64,000 bases of DNA from Leguminivora glycinivorella (GCF_023078275.1 NC_062975.1:7663141-7727140), one strand, 5' to 3'. Counted from the stretch's first letter, positions 1 to 12,088 are shown. Numbers and translations: made by a program. The notes: generated from the letters alone by a model not told the origin.

Positions 1-150
1 TAAATACATAATTATATACACAGAAAACATCCATGACTCAGGAACAATCTGTGCTCATCACACAAATAAATGGCCTTACCGGGATTCGAACCCAGGGTGG
101 CTTAAAAGGCAGCGTCACTACCGACTGAGCCAGACCGGTCGTCAAAGAAT
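1..150 (-). mobile_element. tRNA-derived SINE, 5' head
   Basis: Read on the minus strand, about 72-138 resembles a tRNA: a TGGCTCAGTCGG box A and a GGTTCGAATCC box B, the internal RNA polymerase III promoter parts. The bases toward position 1 match the body of a better preserved copy at 10178-10440 (the region around TGAGTCATGGATGTTTTC). The copy is cut by the window edge. Shortened copies of this family occur near 28190, 47545, 51020, 56330 and 63420. Confidence 0.7.
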
Positions 151-837
151 GTTCTAGAATATTTATTGGCGATAAATAAAACCAGGCATATAATTCATTA
201 GTGTTGCCATTAATTGAGAGGTGTTTTTGAGTTACCCTTAATTTAATTTTCACCCCATAATGAATTTTTTAAAAATGTCCATCAGAAATGTTACTGCAAA
301 CGTGGTTGCGATGACAGTCCTGACAATTGTCAACGAGCGTTCAACGCGTGTTTGTTTGCATTACATTGCGAGTCGAATTATTTTGTAAGCATATAAAAAT
401 TATTTTAATTTTAAGTAAAATTTATCTAATTACATTTCTTGTATCCTGTACTCACCACAGAGATTCGCCCTTATTAGGTTTACACCCTGCATAAAACGTT
501 ACAGACATTAAAATGATGGTACCTAATATGTACCTACAGATACTACTACCCTACAGATACAATTTTAACACGAATTTTAGAAGTTTGGTAAAATGTTGAT
601 TTACTTATAATTTTTAAGAAAAATAATTTTTAAGAAAAAAAAACAGCCTTCCTTTGGGGTTCTGGTGATAAATACTTTCAAATGTTGGATTATGTTATCA
701 ATTCGTCTGTATATTTTATAATGTTAGTTATTCGATATCTCCGTCATTTCTGAACCAATTTTGAAATTTGGATGATTCTGAAGTACTTACAGATGAGAAT
801 GATTATCAGAACGGAACTCTAACCAGGGGCGGCTCAC

Positions 838-1156
838 TCTTCATCAGCAGTTCCACTGCACCAAATGTCACTGTTCTGGACGTAAGTGCATGCTGTTCTT
901 ATAAAAATACCAAAGTCGCACTATAAGTGTGCCGTTCAGATTTGAGGAGTTCCGTTCTGACCATCATTAGCAGTTCCACTGCACCAAATGTCACTGTTCT
1001 GGACGTAAGTGCATGCTGTTCTTATAAAAATACCAAAGTCACTATAAGTGTGCCGTTCAGATTTGAGGAGTTCCATTCTGACCATCATCAGGAGTTCCAC
1101 TGGACCAAATGTCACTGTTCCGTACGTAAATGCATACTGTTCCTTTAAAAACACAA
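838..1156. repeat. 121-bp tandem repeat, array A (about 2.6 copies)
   Basis: Units containing TTCCACTGCACCAAATGTCA recur exactly 121 bases apart (the TGACCATCAT start is at about 958 and 1079). The unit length is not a multiple of three, and the short open frames seen across it shift with every copy, so it is not coding. Similarity between units is high, with point differences such as GTTCTGGACG versus GTTCCGTACG. Confidence 0.85.
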
Positions 1157-1917
1157 AAATCACCATATGTATGCCTTTCAGATTTGAGGAGTTATTATTA
1201 TTATTATTTAATAAGTTATGCCTTTCAGATTTGTGAGGCCGAGTTCCTCGATTTCTCACAGTGCTGATCTTCTGGGTTCTTCTGACCACTCAGATCCGAC
1301 CGGGTTCTGAGAAAAATGGGACCAATCTGTATGCATATACATTCAATCAAAAAAAAATTTTTCAAAATCGGTCCAGTAACGACAGAGATATCGAGGAACA
1401 AACATTAAAAAAAAAATAAAAAATACAGACGAATTGAGAACCCCTTCCTTTGAGATTTGGAAGGCGGTTAAAAAACCGCCGCCTTTGGGGTTCTGGTGAA
1501 AGCTACTTGCGAATATTGGATTATGTAGAAATGTGTAGGTATTTTTTTAAACTGCTTTTAATGCTTTAATTATTTGATGGCAACACAAATAAATATACGT
1601 ATACCGTTAAGGTTTGAGGAGTTTCCTCAATCCCTCATGAATCCGATTATAAGAAATCGAAGCTTGACAAAATTTGACTTGAAAACTCAATATTCTTAAC
1701 AAACATAACTAAATAAATGTCACTGTTCTGAACTTAAATGCATGCTATTCTTATAATAATTTTTAAGAAAAAAAAACCGAGTTTCCTCAATTCCTCATGA
1801 ATCCGATTATATTATAAGAAATCGAAGCTTGACAAACTTTGACTTGAAACTTGAAAACTCAATATGCTTAACAAACATAACTAAATAAATGTCACTGTTC
1901 TGAACTTAAATGCATGC
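1157..1917. repeat. Spacer between 121-bp arrays, with internal direct duplications
   Basis: About 1290-1450 holds a block with GGTCCAGTAACGACAGAGAT that recurs near 2505-2660 and 2880-3030. A stretch starting TTTGGGGTTCTGGTGA near 1480 repeats one near 650. A block of about 140 bases at 1618-1755 (AAGAAATCGAAGCTTGACAA) is repeated at 1779-1918. The whole 600-3040 region is thus a higher-order repeat, with A-runs next to several copies. No gene is seen. Confidence 0.7.
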
Positions 1918-2415
1918 TTTTCTTGCAAAAATACCAAAGTCACTATGAGTGTGCCGTTCAGATTTGAGGAGTTCGGTTCTGACTATCATCAGCAGTTCCA
2001 CTGCACCAAATGTCACTGTTCTGGACGTAAGTACATGCTGTTCTTATAAAAATGGCAAAGTCACTATAAGCGTGCCGTTCAGATTTGAGGAGTTTGGTTC
2101 TGACCATCATCAGCAGTTCCACTGCACCAAATGTCACTGTTCTGGACGAAAGTGCATGCTGTTCTTATAAAAATACCAAAGTCACTATAAGCGTGCCGTT
2201 CAGATTTGAGGAGTTCGGTTCTGACCATCATCAGCAATTCCACTGCACCAAATGTCACTGTTCTGGACGAAAGTACATGCTGTTCTTATAAAAATGGCAA
2301 AGTCACTATAAGCGTGCCGTTCAGATTTGAAGAGTTCCGTTCTGGCCATCATCAGCAGTTCCACTGCACCAAATGTCACTGTTCCGTACCTAAATGCATG
2401 CTGTTCCTTTAAAAA
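1918..2415. repeat. 121-bp tandem repeat, array B (about 4 copies)
   Basis: Four consecutive units start at about 1980, 2101, 2222 and 2343, each 121 bases apart, carrying the same AGCAGTTCCACTGCACCAAA core as array A. This is the longest and most regular part of the satellite. Apparent open frames on both strands come from the repeat sequence itself. Confidence 0.88.
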
Positions 2416-3040
2416 CACAAAAATCACCATATGTATGCCTTTCAGATTCGAGGAGTTCCCTCGATTTCTCCAGGATCCCATCATCAGAACTGGGTTCTGA
2501 GAAAAATGGGACCAATCTGTATGCGTATACATTCAATCAAAAAAAAAAATTTCAAAATCGGTCCAGTAACGACGGAGATATCGAGGAACAAACATTAAAA
2601 AAAAAAACAAAAAAAAAAAAACATACAGACGACTTGATAACCGTCCTTCTTGAGAGATATGAGGCGACGGTTAAAAATACCAAAGTCACTTTATAGTGTG
2701 CCGTTCAGATTTAGGAGTTCCGTTCTGACCATCATCATCAGTTCCACTGCACCAAATGTCACTGTTCCGTACGTAAATGCATGCTGTTCCTTAAAAAACA
2801 CAAAAATCACTATACGTGTGCCTTTCAGATTTGAGGAGGTCCCTCGATTTCTCCAGGATCCCATCATCAGAACTGGGGTCTGAGAAAAATGGGACCAATC
2901 TGTATGCATATACATTCAATAAAAAAAAAATTTCAAAATCGGTCCAGTAACGTCGAAGATATCGTGGAACAAACATAAAAAAAAAACATACAGACGAATT
3001 GAGAACCTTCCGTCCTTGAGAGATTTGAGGCGGCGGTTAA
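2416..3040. repeat. Higher-order repeat continuation with one more 121-bp unit
   Basis: Two diverged copies of the flank block (GATCCCATCATCAGAACTGG, then GGTCCAGTAACG and A-rich runs) enclose a further 121-bp unit at about 2670-2790. Together with 1157-1490 this gives three copies of the flank, alternating with arrays of 1 to 4 short units. Confidence 0.7.
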
Positions 3041-3981
3041 GAAACACAAATGTTTTACTTCAAGGCTTTTTCTGATAGAATGCTTATATGAATGAATACC
3101 TACTTGTATAGCAGTTATTGTCAGTCACTAATGAGTGTAATAGCTATCGATTGTAAATCCATGTTAACGCCCTCCGTCTTCAACCACCTTTGACCTCGCG
3201 TAAACGCCATGGCCAAGGTTCTCTGTACTTACTTTACGGATAGGCATTATTTATTAATACCGACACTGAATAATGAAACAGCAAGCTTCTTTTTCAAACA
3301 TGGTGTCGTCCCTTGCCTAAACGCTAAACGCCAAACGCTCAAATTTCAAAATTTCAGAATCATTCAAATTACGACCTTAATTCAGAAATAAGTTTTTTTT
3401 TGCAAAAAATTCGTTTTTGGCACAAGCTTTTGTCGCCGACTGTACCTTTCTTTCAACAGTCATCTACTGTTCTCCGAGACGTTTATAAAAACCCCTTACT
3501 CGGTGGGGATACGACGTTTCATAACAAAGTTCCTATGATCACCTTTCTGCTCCATCATCAGATCAGCTTCATGATACCATAATATTTCATTGTCACGTGA
3601 TTTACATATGTGTGCAAAATTTCAGCTCAATCGGAAACCGGGAAATGAATCAAATTTAGCTTCTACGTTTTGACACACTAACAAGGCAAAAAATCTCCCT
3701 TAAAGCCTTTTTGGAAGATGCATATGGCCACTTCTCCAGCCACAAAAATCGTCAACTTTTTTCCTGCAATACAGCCACAAATCCAAATATCCCGTTATAC
3801 ACTTCTCGAAGAAATGTTTTCTGAGAGATAATATAACCTTCGTTACTTCAGAGGTTATCTTGCTTATCGCGATCGCATACAAAGTGGATTAAAATGCAAA
3901 TAACAGCCAATTTAGCTAGTACTTGGATCAGTTCTATCAATCGTGCAGAATATATATACTCGTAGAAGAGGTCAAAATGGA

Positions 3982-4137
3982 ATATCGTCACTACTTTTAA
4001 AAAATCTCGTATCTCATGCTTCTCCTCAAAGTTAAAACGCAGTAAGTCTATATGCATTCCATACATACTTTACATACTACAATTTTTTTTTCATTGACAG
4101 ACGAAGATACAAGTTTTTTAAAAGTAGTGACGATATA
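3982..4137. mobile_element. MITE with about 33-bp inverted repeats
   Basis: ATATCGTCACTACTTTTAAA near 3982 is mirrored by TTTAAAAGTAGTGACGATAT near 4118-4137. The 156-bp unit has no coding capacity. This is the structure of a small non-autonomous DNA transposon; the family is not recognised. Confidence 0.6.
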
Positions 4138-4511
4138 AGTACTTAATTTTTATTAGAAATCAAATTTTGTCCCTATTTAATCCAGCCGTCTCTCCGTCGT
4201 TGGTATCTCACGTAGTGATAATTATGATGGTGTACCTCTTAATCCTCAAGTATAGTGCATAAAATGACTATTAATATAATAGGTACAGTCAGACAAAAAT
4301 GTGGTTTACTCTCTATTTGAAACACATAAGGTCAAAAAGTGGTAAACCACTTTCTTGGCTGACCGTACACAGTTTACTGATTACCTATAATAACCCCTTA
4401 TTCATAATAGCGGCTTGGCAGATTTAGAAAAAGGGGGTTAATAATGTAAGGTAACCTAATAACCGTTCCTCGAACCACATACATTTGAACAACGCTGTTC
4501 ATCAGCATTAT

Positions 4512-4600
4512 ACATATCGATGGCGAAGTGCCATGAACTCCTAACTAAGTATGAAAACCTATGTAGTTGGGAGTTCATGTTACTTCACCGTCGATATGTA
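4512..4600. mobile_element. Small foldback element
   Basis: Arms of about 35 bases (4512-4546 and 4565-4599; ACATATCGATGG versus CCGTCGATATGT) flank an 18-base loop with a few mismatches. It is probably a MITE remnant. Confidence 0.6.
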
Positions 4601-5348
4601 TGCGTATATCGATTCGTTTACCGCTTATGTCGATATTCAGTGTCTCGCGTCTTTGCGTAATTACGCATGGCTCCAATTTGATACCTTTTAAGCCTCTGAT
4701 CAAAATCATGTTCGATCGACTAAACGTACCATTGCAGAGCTGAGTCTTTTGAATATGTACACTGTACACACACTGTATAAGTGTAGGTAGTGTAGGTACT
4801 CAGATTTATTTTAAATTTTGTAGAGGTTGTCCAATTCAAATTACCACGGGTCAAATACTAAATACGATATAAACCGTCCATGTTAGTGGCAAAAACAAAG
4901 TTTAAGGAAACGTCAATATTTATTTAGTGACGTCTAACTAACATCTTAGGAACATTGTTTGAACACGATTCTGACTTGACTTTTCACCGCAGTTCCAATT
5001 TTAAACGAACGAAAAGTAGTGCTGCAATTATTATTTATTCACTGCAACATTTATATGTAAACAATATTTTATGTTGTGGCTTAAAGCCAGCAGATATTTA
5101 AAGATGGGCAATGGACTGTACTAAATATGAAGTAAAAAGTAATGCTGTACTACCGCATATGGAGCTAGTGGGCTTACCTGATGCAGCGACGGTTGCGGCG
5201 GCAGAGGCCTCTGCTATTTAAAGGTGTGTATTATTAGCATGTCGTGTCTTCAATTGAATACTGATTAAGTCTTTTTCTACTCCTGAACTGTAATTCGTCA
5301 TTTACAGGGTCGTGCATAGATCTTTAAAACCCTACATAAAAGTCTATT

Positions 5349-5470
5349 CCCCAAATCCTTCCGCGCATGCGCGCAGTATCGAAAAAGACTGAAAACGCAT
5401 TGTTTGGCTCTGTAACCATGGCAACGCACTGTTATAACGATACTGCGCGCGTGAGCGGGAAGGTTTTGGG
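5349..5470. mobile_element. GC-rich foldback element
   Basis: Arms 5349-5381 and 5438-5470 are complementary with few mismatches (for example GCGCGCAGTATCG and CGATACTGCGCGC). The arms are much richer in CpG than the flanks, which supports insertion from elsewhere. Confidence 0.55.
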
Positions 5471-5597
5471 TAGCTGAGCTGACAGTGCAGACCTTTGCGT
5501 CAACATACAGCAAACAGTGTCAATTTATTCAAGAAAACTATTAAAAACTAAGTGCGTGGTCGTAGAAAAAGTATTGTATACAACGGTGTTTAACCGA

Positions 5598-5681
5598 GTC
5601 AAAAAATACTCGTGGCGTCTTACTTAATAACAATTCGGCTTCGCCTCAAATTGTTATCCACGCCACTTGTCTTTTTTGACC
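5598..5681. repeat. Imperfect palindrome
   Basis: GTCAAAAAATACTCGTGGCG at 5598 pairs imperfectly with CGCCACTTGTCTTTTTTGAC ending at 5681, around AATTCGGCTTCGCCTCAAATT. It is probably a small foldback element. Confidence 0.45.
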
Positions 5682-7159
5682 TCCTTTAAACGCCTGCAGC
5701 ATAAAATATCCTGTTGTCATTATAAATTCTGGCAAATGAAGACATCCCATTGTATTCTATTCATTAGAGAAATTCTCTTACGTTTGAGAAACTAAAGACG
5801 TAAACTGCATAAATCGTGAGCAATCTAATTCCATCTTTCTGCGCAGGTGCACCGGAAATATACCGCCCGGCTGGTTTTAGCTATGGTAACTACTTCACTA
5901 TTTTTAGCTCTCTAACGGCGTGATCCATATTTTAAAATAATGATAAGATATGTCAAATATTAGCTCTAGATACGATACGAATCCATCTGAATGACGTCTT
6001 ATATCTTTATCAATCAATCATTTTATATTTCTTTATAATGAAATGAACTGATTTCGATGTGCATGAAGATACCTGTTGTTTATAATATTAATAAGTTATT
6101 ATTTATGATGCATTTTATCAACACTATTATATGCGTTCTAATCTATCATAGGTACATCACAGTTACTTGACAAAAAAACATTAGGTATCTATGTGTGTAG
6201 TCCTGATACAAATAAAACACATTTTTAAAATATCAAACCTAATTATTAACCCCCGACACAAAAACGACGGGATGTTATAAGTTTGACCTGTCTGTCTGTC
6301 TGTCTGTCTGTGTGTGTGTCAAAACCGGTCCACTATTTATGTCGGTTTTTTTTTAAATTTTAATTTTGTGATTGGGTTATTAACTGATAGTCATCTTACA
6401 ACTCTTGATTACAGTTATATTATATTTGTAAATTTGTTTTAATTAACTGGAAACTATTATTCTTATTAAATATTAAATATTAATATTAAAATACATATTT
6501 AATAAAATAATACATGTTATAAAAAGACGTGTATGCGCATTTATCGTTGTCATAATTTAAAAATAAGCCCCTCGAAAAATATTATTAGGTTTAAGAAATG
6601 GAAATGTAATTAATTTGAAAACATTTAACTACGCAAAAACCATATTCCGTCTGCTGGTCTCTAATTTTACACTTCCGTGCACTTTATTATACAAGTTGTA
6701 TTATATCTTACACTGTTAGTTTAGTTTTCAGCCAGGTTCTGATTCAATGAACCGGCACTGGCTGGCTTGACCCGGTTTCGTCGGGGCGTGTCTCTTATCA
6801 TTGTTCAAGCTCATAACATAACACTTAGCTTATGTCTGCTTAGATCGATCGTTTATATCTATATCAATAACACTATTGTCTTTATAAATATACTATACGA
6901 AAACAAAGCATTATTTTTTTGCGATGAAAAACATTTCACATTTTATTTGAATAATTTTTTAACAGTTCCGTATATGTATAATTTGTATATCTGCTCAACA
7001 ATATATGAAATAAACACACTTATTGTGTTTCCAAATTTTCTCGTGATAAAAAACAATATCAAATCGCGCAGACTAAACTCCGGAAGTGTCGCGCACAAAA
7101 ACGTCCTTGACTCTCAAGGTAAAACTTAACAAACAAAATTGTTCCTAAAACTGTCTTAC

Positions 7160-7290
7160 CTTCGTTAGTGGTTCAATCCGTGGGTAAATATTGATGTCTG
7201 ATTGTACGTTTTTTTTTACGGCGGCGGGAAACAAAATGGCGGACGTCCGCGCGCGAACTCCCGGCTTCACCGACTGAGGGGCTGGGCTCA
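7160..7290 (-). promoter_or_regulatory. Candidate promoter and 5' leader exon of a leftward gene
   Basis: On the minus strand a short GC- and CpG-rich block contains CGCCATTTTGTTTCCCGCC, a YY1-like motif common in 5' leaders. It then runs to a good splice donor, GAAG|GTAAGACA, with the junction after 7160. There is no ATG in the leader, so this would be a non-coding first exon. The composition stands out sharply from the AT-rich surroundings. I found no matching downstream coding exon between 1 and 7159, so the gene would extend beyond the left edge. A chance GC island is the alternative. Confidence 0.35.
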
Positions 7291-8035
7291 GCGGGCGTAG
7301 TGATGTGGATACATATTTACATCGATAGGGAAATTATTTTATGGATTACAGTAGCGATATTCCATGGTCTTGTCTGTAACTTTTTGAGATGATCTTACTT
7401 GTCTAAAAATCTATCCCGGGTAAAATAAACACCAATGTAGAATTGAATATAACAATGAATGTGTAAATCGAATGACAATGCATTTTTCGGTATAAATGAG
7501 CTTTTTTGATTATGGACGAAGAAGGTGGACAATTTGACACAGGAACTCTGCGATAAAACAACGCAACCGTACGAGTAGGTATCTAGGTTTTACACTATTA
7601 TCTAGGTACGAACTATTCGCGGATAATTTACTAGCGGATGATTTTATAAATGCAATGGTGTGTTCCCAGTATCTCCACCGAATGAAACTATGAATTCGTA
7701 TTTATTCCTACCGGGGATATTCATATGATTTACTATCATAGTTTAATTAGAGTTTAGACCCCATGTTTTTTTATCCTGGATAGGAATGGCAGCGGATGAC
7801 ATAGTAAAAAAGTTTGTCAAACCCTGTGTGATTTAGTGTGTCTCGAAACCTGTATGATTTTTAATAAATCTATAAACGCCAATCTTTAATAATTGAAATC
7901 AAGAGAAGGTCTCCTAAGACCATTTTGGTATAGCAGCACGAGATCTGGTAGCTGCAATCACTGACCCGCTATCAAAATACTCCTGAATACTTTTGCTTTT
8001 TAAATTGTATCTTGTGTTTTTTTTAATGCATGTTA
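7291..8035. other. Stretch with no recognised feature
   Basis: This is AT-rich sequence with no open frame of note and no inverted repeat that I could establish. Confidence 0.4.
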
Positions 8036-8255
8036 ATAAGAAGATGTAATGTTTTGAAAAGAAGTGGCCCGCCGAGTTTCTTGTCGGTCCCATAGTGAAC
8101 CCCCCCCCCCTCCAACTGAGGGGGGAATGAAATCTTCTCGAAACTGAGGCGTAGGGTTAGAGCCGGCGTAGCTTTATTAGCGACGTTCATATGTGCATTG
8201 TGATATGCCTACTTGGAAAAATAAATATTTCATTTCATTTCATTTTATTTCATTG
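8036..8255 (+). mobile_element. 3' end of a non-LTR retrotransposon
   Basis: The stretch ends in AATAAATATTTCATTTCATT with a reiterated ATTTC motif, the kind of tail seen at the 3' end of many lepidopteran LINEs. It is preceded by AAGTGGCCCGCCGAGTTTCT and a GTAGCTTTATTAGCGACGTT segment. There is no coding part, so this is a heavily 5'-truncated copy. Confidence 0.55.
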
Positions 8256-8376
8256 TATACCGACAACCACTCGCCAAAGGCGTGATTCGGAAGCTATGAA
8301 ATTATGTTAAGATACCTACGTCCGAAAAACATTTGATCTACATAGATACGATATGCATCGAATAGATCAGTGTTAA

Positions 8377-8918
8377 AAACCGGCCAAGAGCGTGTCGGGC
8401 CACGCTCAGTGTAGGGTTCCGTAGTTTTTCGTATTTTTCTCAAAAACTACTGAATCTATCAAGTTCAAAACAATTTTCCTAGAAAGTATTTATAAAGTTC
8501 TACTTTTGTGATTTTTTTCATATTTTTTAAACATATGGTTCAAAAGTTAGAGGGGGGACGCACTTTTTTTCCTTTAGGAGCGATTATTTCCGAAAATATT
8601 AATATTATCAAAAAACGGTCTTAGTAAACCCTTATTCATTTTTAAATACCTATCCAACAATATATCACACGTTGGGGTTGGAATGAAAAAAAATATCAGC
8701 CCCCACTTTACATGTAGGGGAGGTACCCTAATAAAACATTTTTTTCCATTTTTTATTTTTGCACTTTGTTGGCGTGATTGATATACGTATTGGTACCAAA
8801 TTTCAGCTTTCTAGTGCTTACGGTTACTGAGATTATCCGCGGACGGACGGACGGACGGACGGACAGACAGACATGGCGAAACTATAAGGGTTCCTAGTTG
8901 ACTACGGAACCCTAAAAA
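8377..8918 (+). repeat. Interspersed repeat family R1, copy 1
   Basis: The unit begins CCGGCCAAGAGCGTGTCGGG and ends GACTACGGAACCCTAAAAA after a (GGAC)n and CAGACAGACATGG stretch. Four copies of about 520-550 bases lie in this window (also 14723-15276 minus, 54917-55440, 59143-59688). TAGGGTTCCGTAG near the start is mirrored by CTACGGAACCCTA at the end, giving short inverted ends. Non-coding; it looks like a non-autonomous element with an internal microsatellite. Confidence 0.85.
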
Positions 8919-10177
8919 TGAGGAGGCACACTCAAAGGTTATGATAGATGGCGCCACCATATTAGTCCATTGCACAGATAAAGAATTTCATACGTGAGAG
9001 CGAGAGAATAATATGTGTTTTCTCTCTCTCACATATGAATGACAGTGACATGCCTAGGCACTAGGCGCCGCCTGGCGGGATAAAATGTCACTGACAATAT
9101 CGATAGTTATAAGTTTAGTTTAAAGACATTGTTATCGATAAGCCAATCGTCCACCACTAGTATGTAAACATATAGAGGCGCTTGCTCGCCGGCCGGCGAA
9201 GCTCGAGCCGTGCCTACAGACCACCGAGTTTTGCCGAGCACAAAACATTCCGTCATACTGAATATATAAATACTAGCCTCCGCCTGCGACTTCTCCTGAA
9301 GTTGTTTAAACAATGTACTTAAGGAATTTTTAGCTTCTAAAAGATTTTAAGAATTCCTTTTTACCTATGTACATATATAAAGAGTTTAGTTTAGAGACAA
9401 GATCCAGGACTGTCACGGGTCAATCAGCGGCAAGAGTAACATGAGTCACGGTTTTATGACATGTTCCTTTTGTTCACGATGCAAGTTCAAATGATAATCC
9501 ATCTCTAAATTAGTGTTACTTTCCCGATATATGCATAGATCCTTTCATTTGCAGCTGTAGTTTAAATAAACACTCAATGAAGTCGTGACTTACGTTACTT
9601 TTAAGTGGATTCACCCTCACAAGTCTCCGCGGAATGGAATATTTTTGTCTCTAAACGGATAATACATGCCAGGCGCTACATCGTAGTTACAAAATAAGCT
9701 TGGCAGTGGTTATCTTATATAGCTCGGTTCGAAGTTTATTACTAATCTAGAATCAAATAAACAGTTTTGTTGGAAGAAGCATCTATTTTCTCACTCTCAC
9801 GTCTATGTGCTCTACTCACATCAGAAAAGCATTGTTATTGAACTAAAATACTCGTTTGCTAGATTTTTCCCATAGTGCCTCTAAGCGGGCCTACGTCGTA
9901 GAACCAGCTACGAGCTACGCGTCCAACGCTCCCCTTGGACCTCCACTCAATATAGGTCGGCCGATTATAGAAGTTTTATTTTAGATCGGTTCCTTTTAGC
10001 AGGAATGAGGAAACGCTTTTTGTAAGGACTTATTTAAGAGGTTATCGGTCCGTTCCGAAGTGGTTTTTGTTTGATGGAACGTCATTCAGATAGAATCCAA
10101 GTTCAAAATTTCTGACTTATCGACTCCAGTAACTTACCTACAGGCTTTCACAAATAAATGTTGGTAAGTAGTTTTTT
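8919..10177. other. Stretch with no gene recognised
   Basis: It contains a local imperfect palindrome at about 8990-9030 (GTGAGAGCGAGAG versus CTCTCTCTCAC) and otherwise unremarkable AT-rich DNA. The 68-residue minus-strand frame at 9107-9313 has no recognisable motif, and I do not call it. Confidence 0.4.
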
Positions 10178-10440
10178 TGACGACCGGTCTGGCTGTCGAT
10201 AGTGACCCTGCCTGCTGAGCGGCGATCCTGGGTTCGAATCCCGGTAAGGGCATTTATTTGTGTGGTGAGCACAGATATTTGTTCCTGAGTCATGGACGTT
10301 TTCTATGTATATAAGAATGTATTTATCTATTTAAGTATGTATATCGTCGCTTAGCACCCATAGTACAAGCTTTGCTTAGTTTGGGGCTAAGTTGATCTGT
10401 GTAAGATGTCCCCAATATTTTTTTTTTACCCCCGACCCAA
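10178..10440 (+). mobile_element. tRNA-derived SINE, near full length
   Basis: The tRNA-like head has CTGGCTGTCGATAGTG and box B GGGTTCGAATCCCGG. It is followed by GGGCATTTATTTGTGTGGTG, TTCCTGAGTCATGGACG, and a body ending AGTTTGGGGCTAAGTTGATC and GTCCCCAATATTTTTTTT. The T-run at the end may serve as a polymerase III terminator. This is the best copy of the family whose head is also at 1-150. Confidence 0.75.
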
Positions 10441-10640
10441 AAACGACGGGGTGTTATAAGTTTAACGTGTCTGTATGTCTGTGTGTGTGTGTATCTGTCT
10501 GTTGCACCGTAGCTCCCGAACAGATGAACAGATTTAGATTTAATTATTTTTGTTTGAAAGCTGAGTTAGTCGGGAGTGTTGAAAATCGGTCCATTATGTT
10601 ATGAGTTTTTTCATTTTTTTTTTATATACGAGTATGTAGG
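10426..10640 (+). repeat. Interspersed repeat with CCCCCGACCCAAAAACGACG start
   Basis: It begins directly in the SINE tail and matches the repeat at 6247. It carries a GT/CT-rich simple run (GTCTGTATGTCTGTGTGTG), then GTAGCTCCCGAACAGATGAA and AAAATCGGTCCATTATG. The pyrimidine/purine microsatellite near the start recalls the layout of families R1 and R3. Confidence 0.6.
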
Positions 10641-10812
10641 TGACAGAACTATCAACCTTTGTGATGCGCGCTTGCTGACAGCCTAGCCGAAATGGATACC
10701 GCTGGCAGTGCGCGTCTTTTGTTCATTACGAGTATGGATATTAGATGTCATTACGAGTAACTCCGTAATTACGAGTATGTATAGATTTTTTGCGTGTCAA
10801 GTCAATGGATGA

Positions 10813-11157
10813 CAATAGTTATTTGTTATACAAGGGGGCAAAGTTGTATTTTAACGCCGAGTGTGGAGTGTGCACGAGAAGTAAAATACATTTGCACCCG
10901 TGTGTAACACAAAACTTTTCCCCTCACTATAACGAGGAAACTACAACGCAAAAAATGCGTTTATCACTGCTTCCAGTAGTTCCACAGGTGGTAAATCATC
11001 TTTATTACTAGATTCACCTACTTTTATCAATTTTAAAGCAGTTAATTCAACTTTATTCAAGGTCAAATTACTTTACCCACTAGTGGATAAAATGCGTTTT
11101 TACCCGCTGGTATTAAAGGACAAAACACGTGTTTCCGAGCTAGTGAGGGGAAAATGT
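10813..11157 (+). repeat. Interspersed repeat family R2, copy 1
   Basis: It starts AATAGTTATTTGTTATACAA and ends CCGAGCTAGTGAGGGGAAA. Other copies are at 25829-26218 and 54474-54909 (opposite orientation) and at 58914-59866 (split by an inserted R1). This copy lacks the middle segment around GAACCACGAACGAAGCGAGT that longer copies carry. No coding capacity is seen. Confidence 0.8.
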
Positions 11158-11492
11158 TTATTTCGGGCATCTTTGCAAATATCATGTGTAAATAGCAATC
11201 ATTTTTAAACACTCTGTGCTATTTCCATATGTGTACACAAGGCTGTGTTACAAACTGGATAGGTAAAATTTTCAGTGTTTTATTTACCATTGACGGCCCA
11301 ACTAATCCTACATAGTTAACCGACACTACAAGTAACGTGGCACTTGAAATAAACTTCCTACCTACAAAACATTTTAACCCCATAAAGTAGTTTTTTTACA
11401 ATTACTTCCCATCAGGCGGCTCGTCTGCTCGTTTGCTGCCTATTTCATAAAAAAAAAAAAAAAATAATAATAATTAATAATTAAATTAATTG

Positions 11493-11905
11493 GGTTAAAT
11501 TGTGGCGTATGCGAGAGGCTGGCAACCTGTCACTGCAATGTCACAGTTTCGTTTTCTTTCAAACCCTTATTTGCCAAGAGTGGCACTGAAGCTTCAGTAG
11601 TTTCATGTGTTCTGCCTACCCCTTTATGGGATACAGGCGTGATTGTATGTATTGTATGTATGTATGTAAATTAATACATACATACAATCACGCCTGTATC
11701 CCATAAAGGGGTAGGCATAAGCACATGAATTAAGTACTAAAGTTTCAGTGCCACTCTTGACAAAAAGGGGTTGATAGAAATCGAAATTGTGCCATTGCAG
11801 TGACAAGTTGCCAGCCTCTCGCCTACACCACAATTTAACCCATATCCCACAGTCGACTTTTTCGACACCCACGGGAAGAAAGGGGGTGGTGAAATTCTTA
11901 ACCCG
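11493..11905. repeat. Head-to-head pair of a SINE-like repeat (family S3)
   Basis: The right-facing copy, about 11493-11650, contains GGCGTATGCGAGAGGCTGGC and ends in TGTATGTATGTATG. The left-facing copy, about 11655-11905, is its reverse complement and carries the extra TTCCCGTGGGTGTCGAAAAA start. Together they form a 400-bp inverted repeat centred near 11655. A third copy lies at 43430-43655 and a fragment at about 56125-56180. Confidence 0.8.
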
Positions 11906-12088
11906 TCACCACACGGGGGACAATTAGATTAATATTTGTAAATAACCATAACTGTGAACAAGAAACATCCAATTCATATTTCATTTACTTAATGTATTAC
12001 AGACTGGACAATTATGTATATTGAGGTCAATCGTGCCGCTGCGTGGGAGCGGGAAGAGGGTCGTCCAGACATTACGTGCTTATACCTA

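Larger units (their letters stand above)
3041..7159. other. Non-coding stretch with small foldback elements
   Basis: I see no convincing exon here. The open frames are short and lack domain-like composition. The stretch holds the separate hairpin elements listed below, a (TGTC)n run at about 6290-6320 beside an interspersed repeat that begins TTAACCCCCGACACAAAAAC at 6247 and has a relative at 10428, and otherwise AT-rich unique-looking DNA. Confidence 0.5.

Noticed and set aside
936..2532. Overlapping 60-117 codon frames on both strands in the satellite
   Set aside because: They are by-products of the 121-bp tandem unit, which shifts frame in each copy and has no recognisable protein motif.
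6767..7129. 120-codon plus-strand frame
   Set aside because: AT-codon composition, no domain, no splice or promoter context; a frame of this size is expected by chance in this much AT-rich sequence.
8841..8870. CRISPR-like or regulatory array from the GGAC repeats
   Set aside because: It is a simple microsatellite inside repeat family R1, present in all copies of that family.
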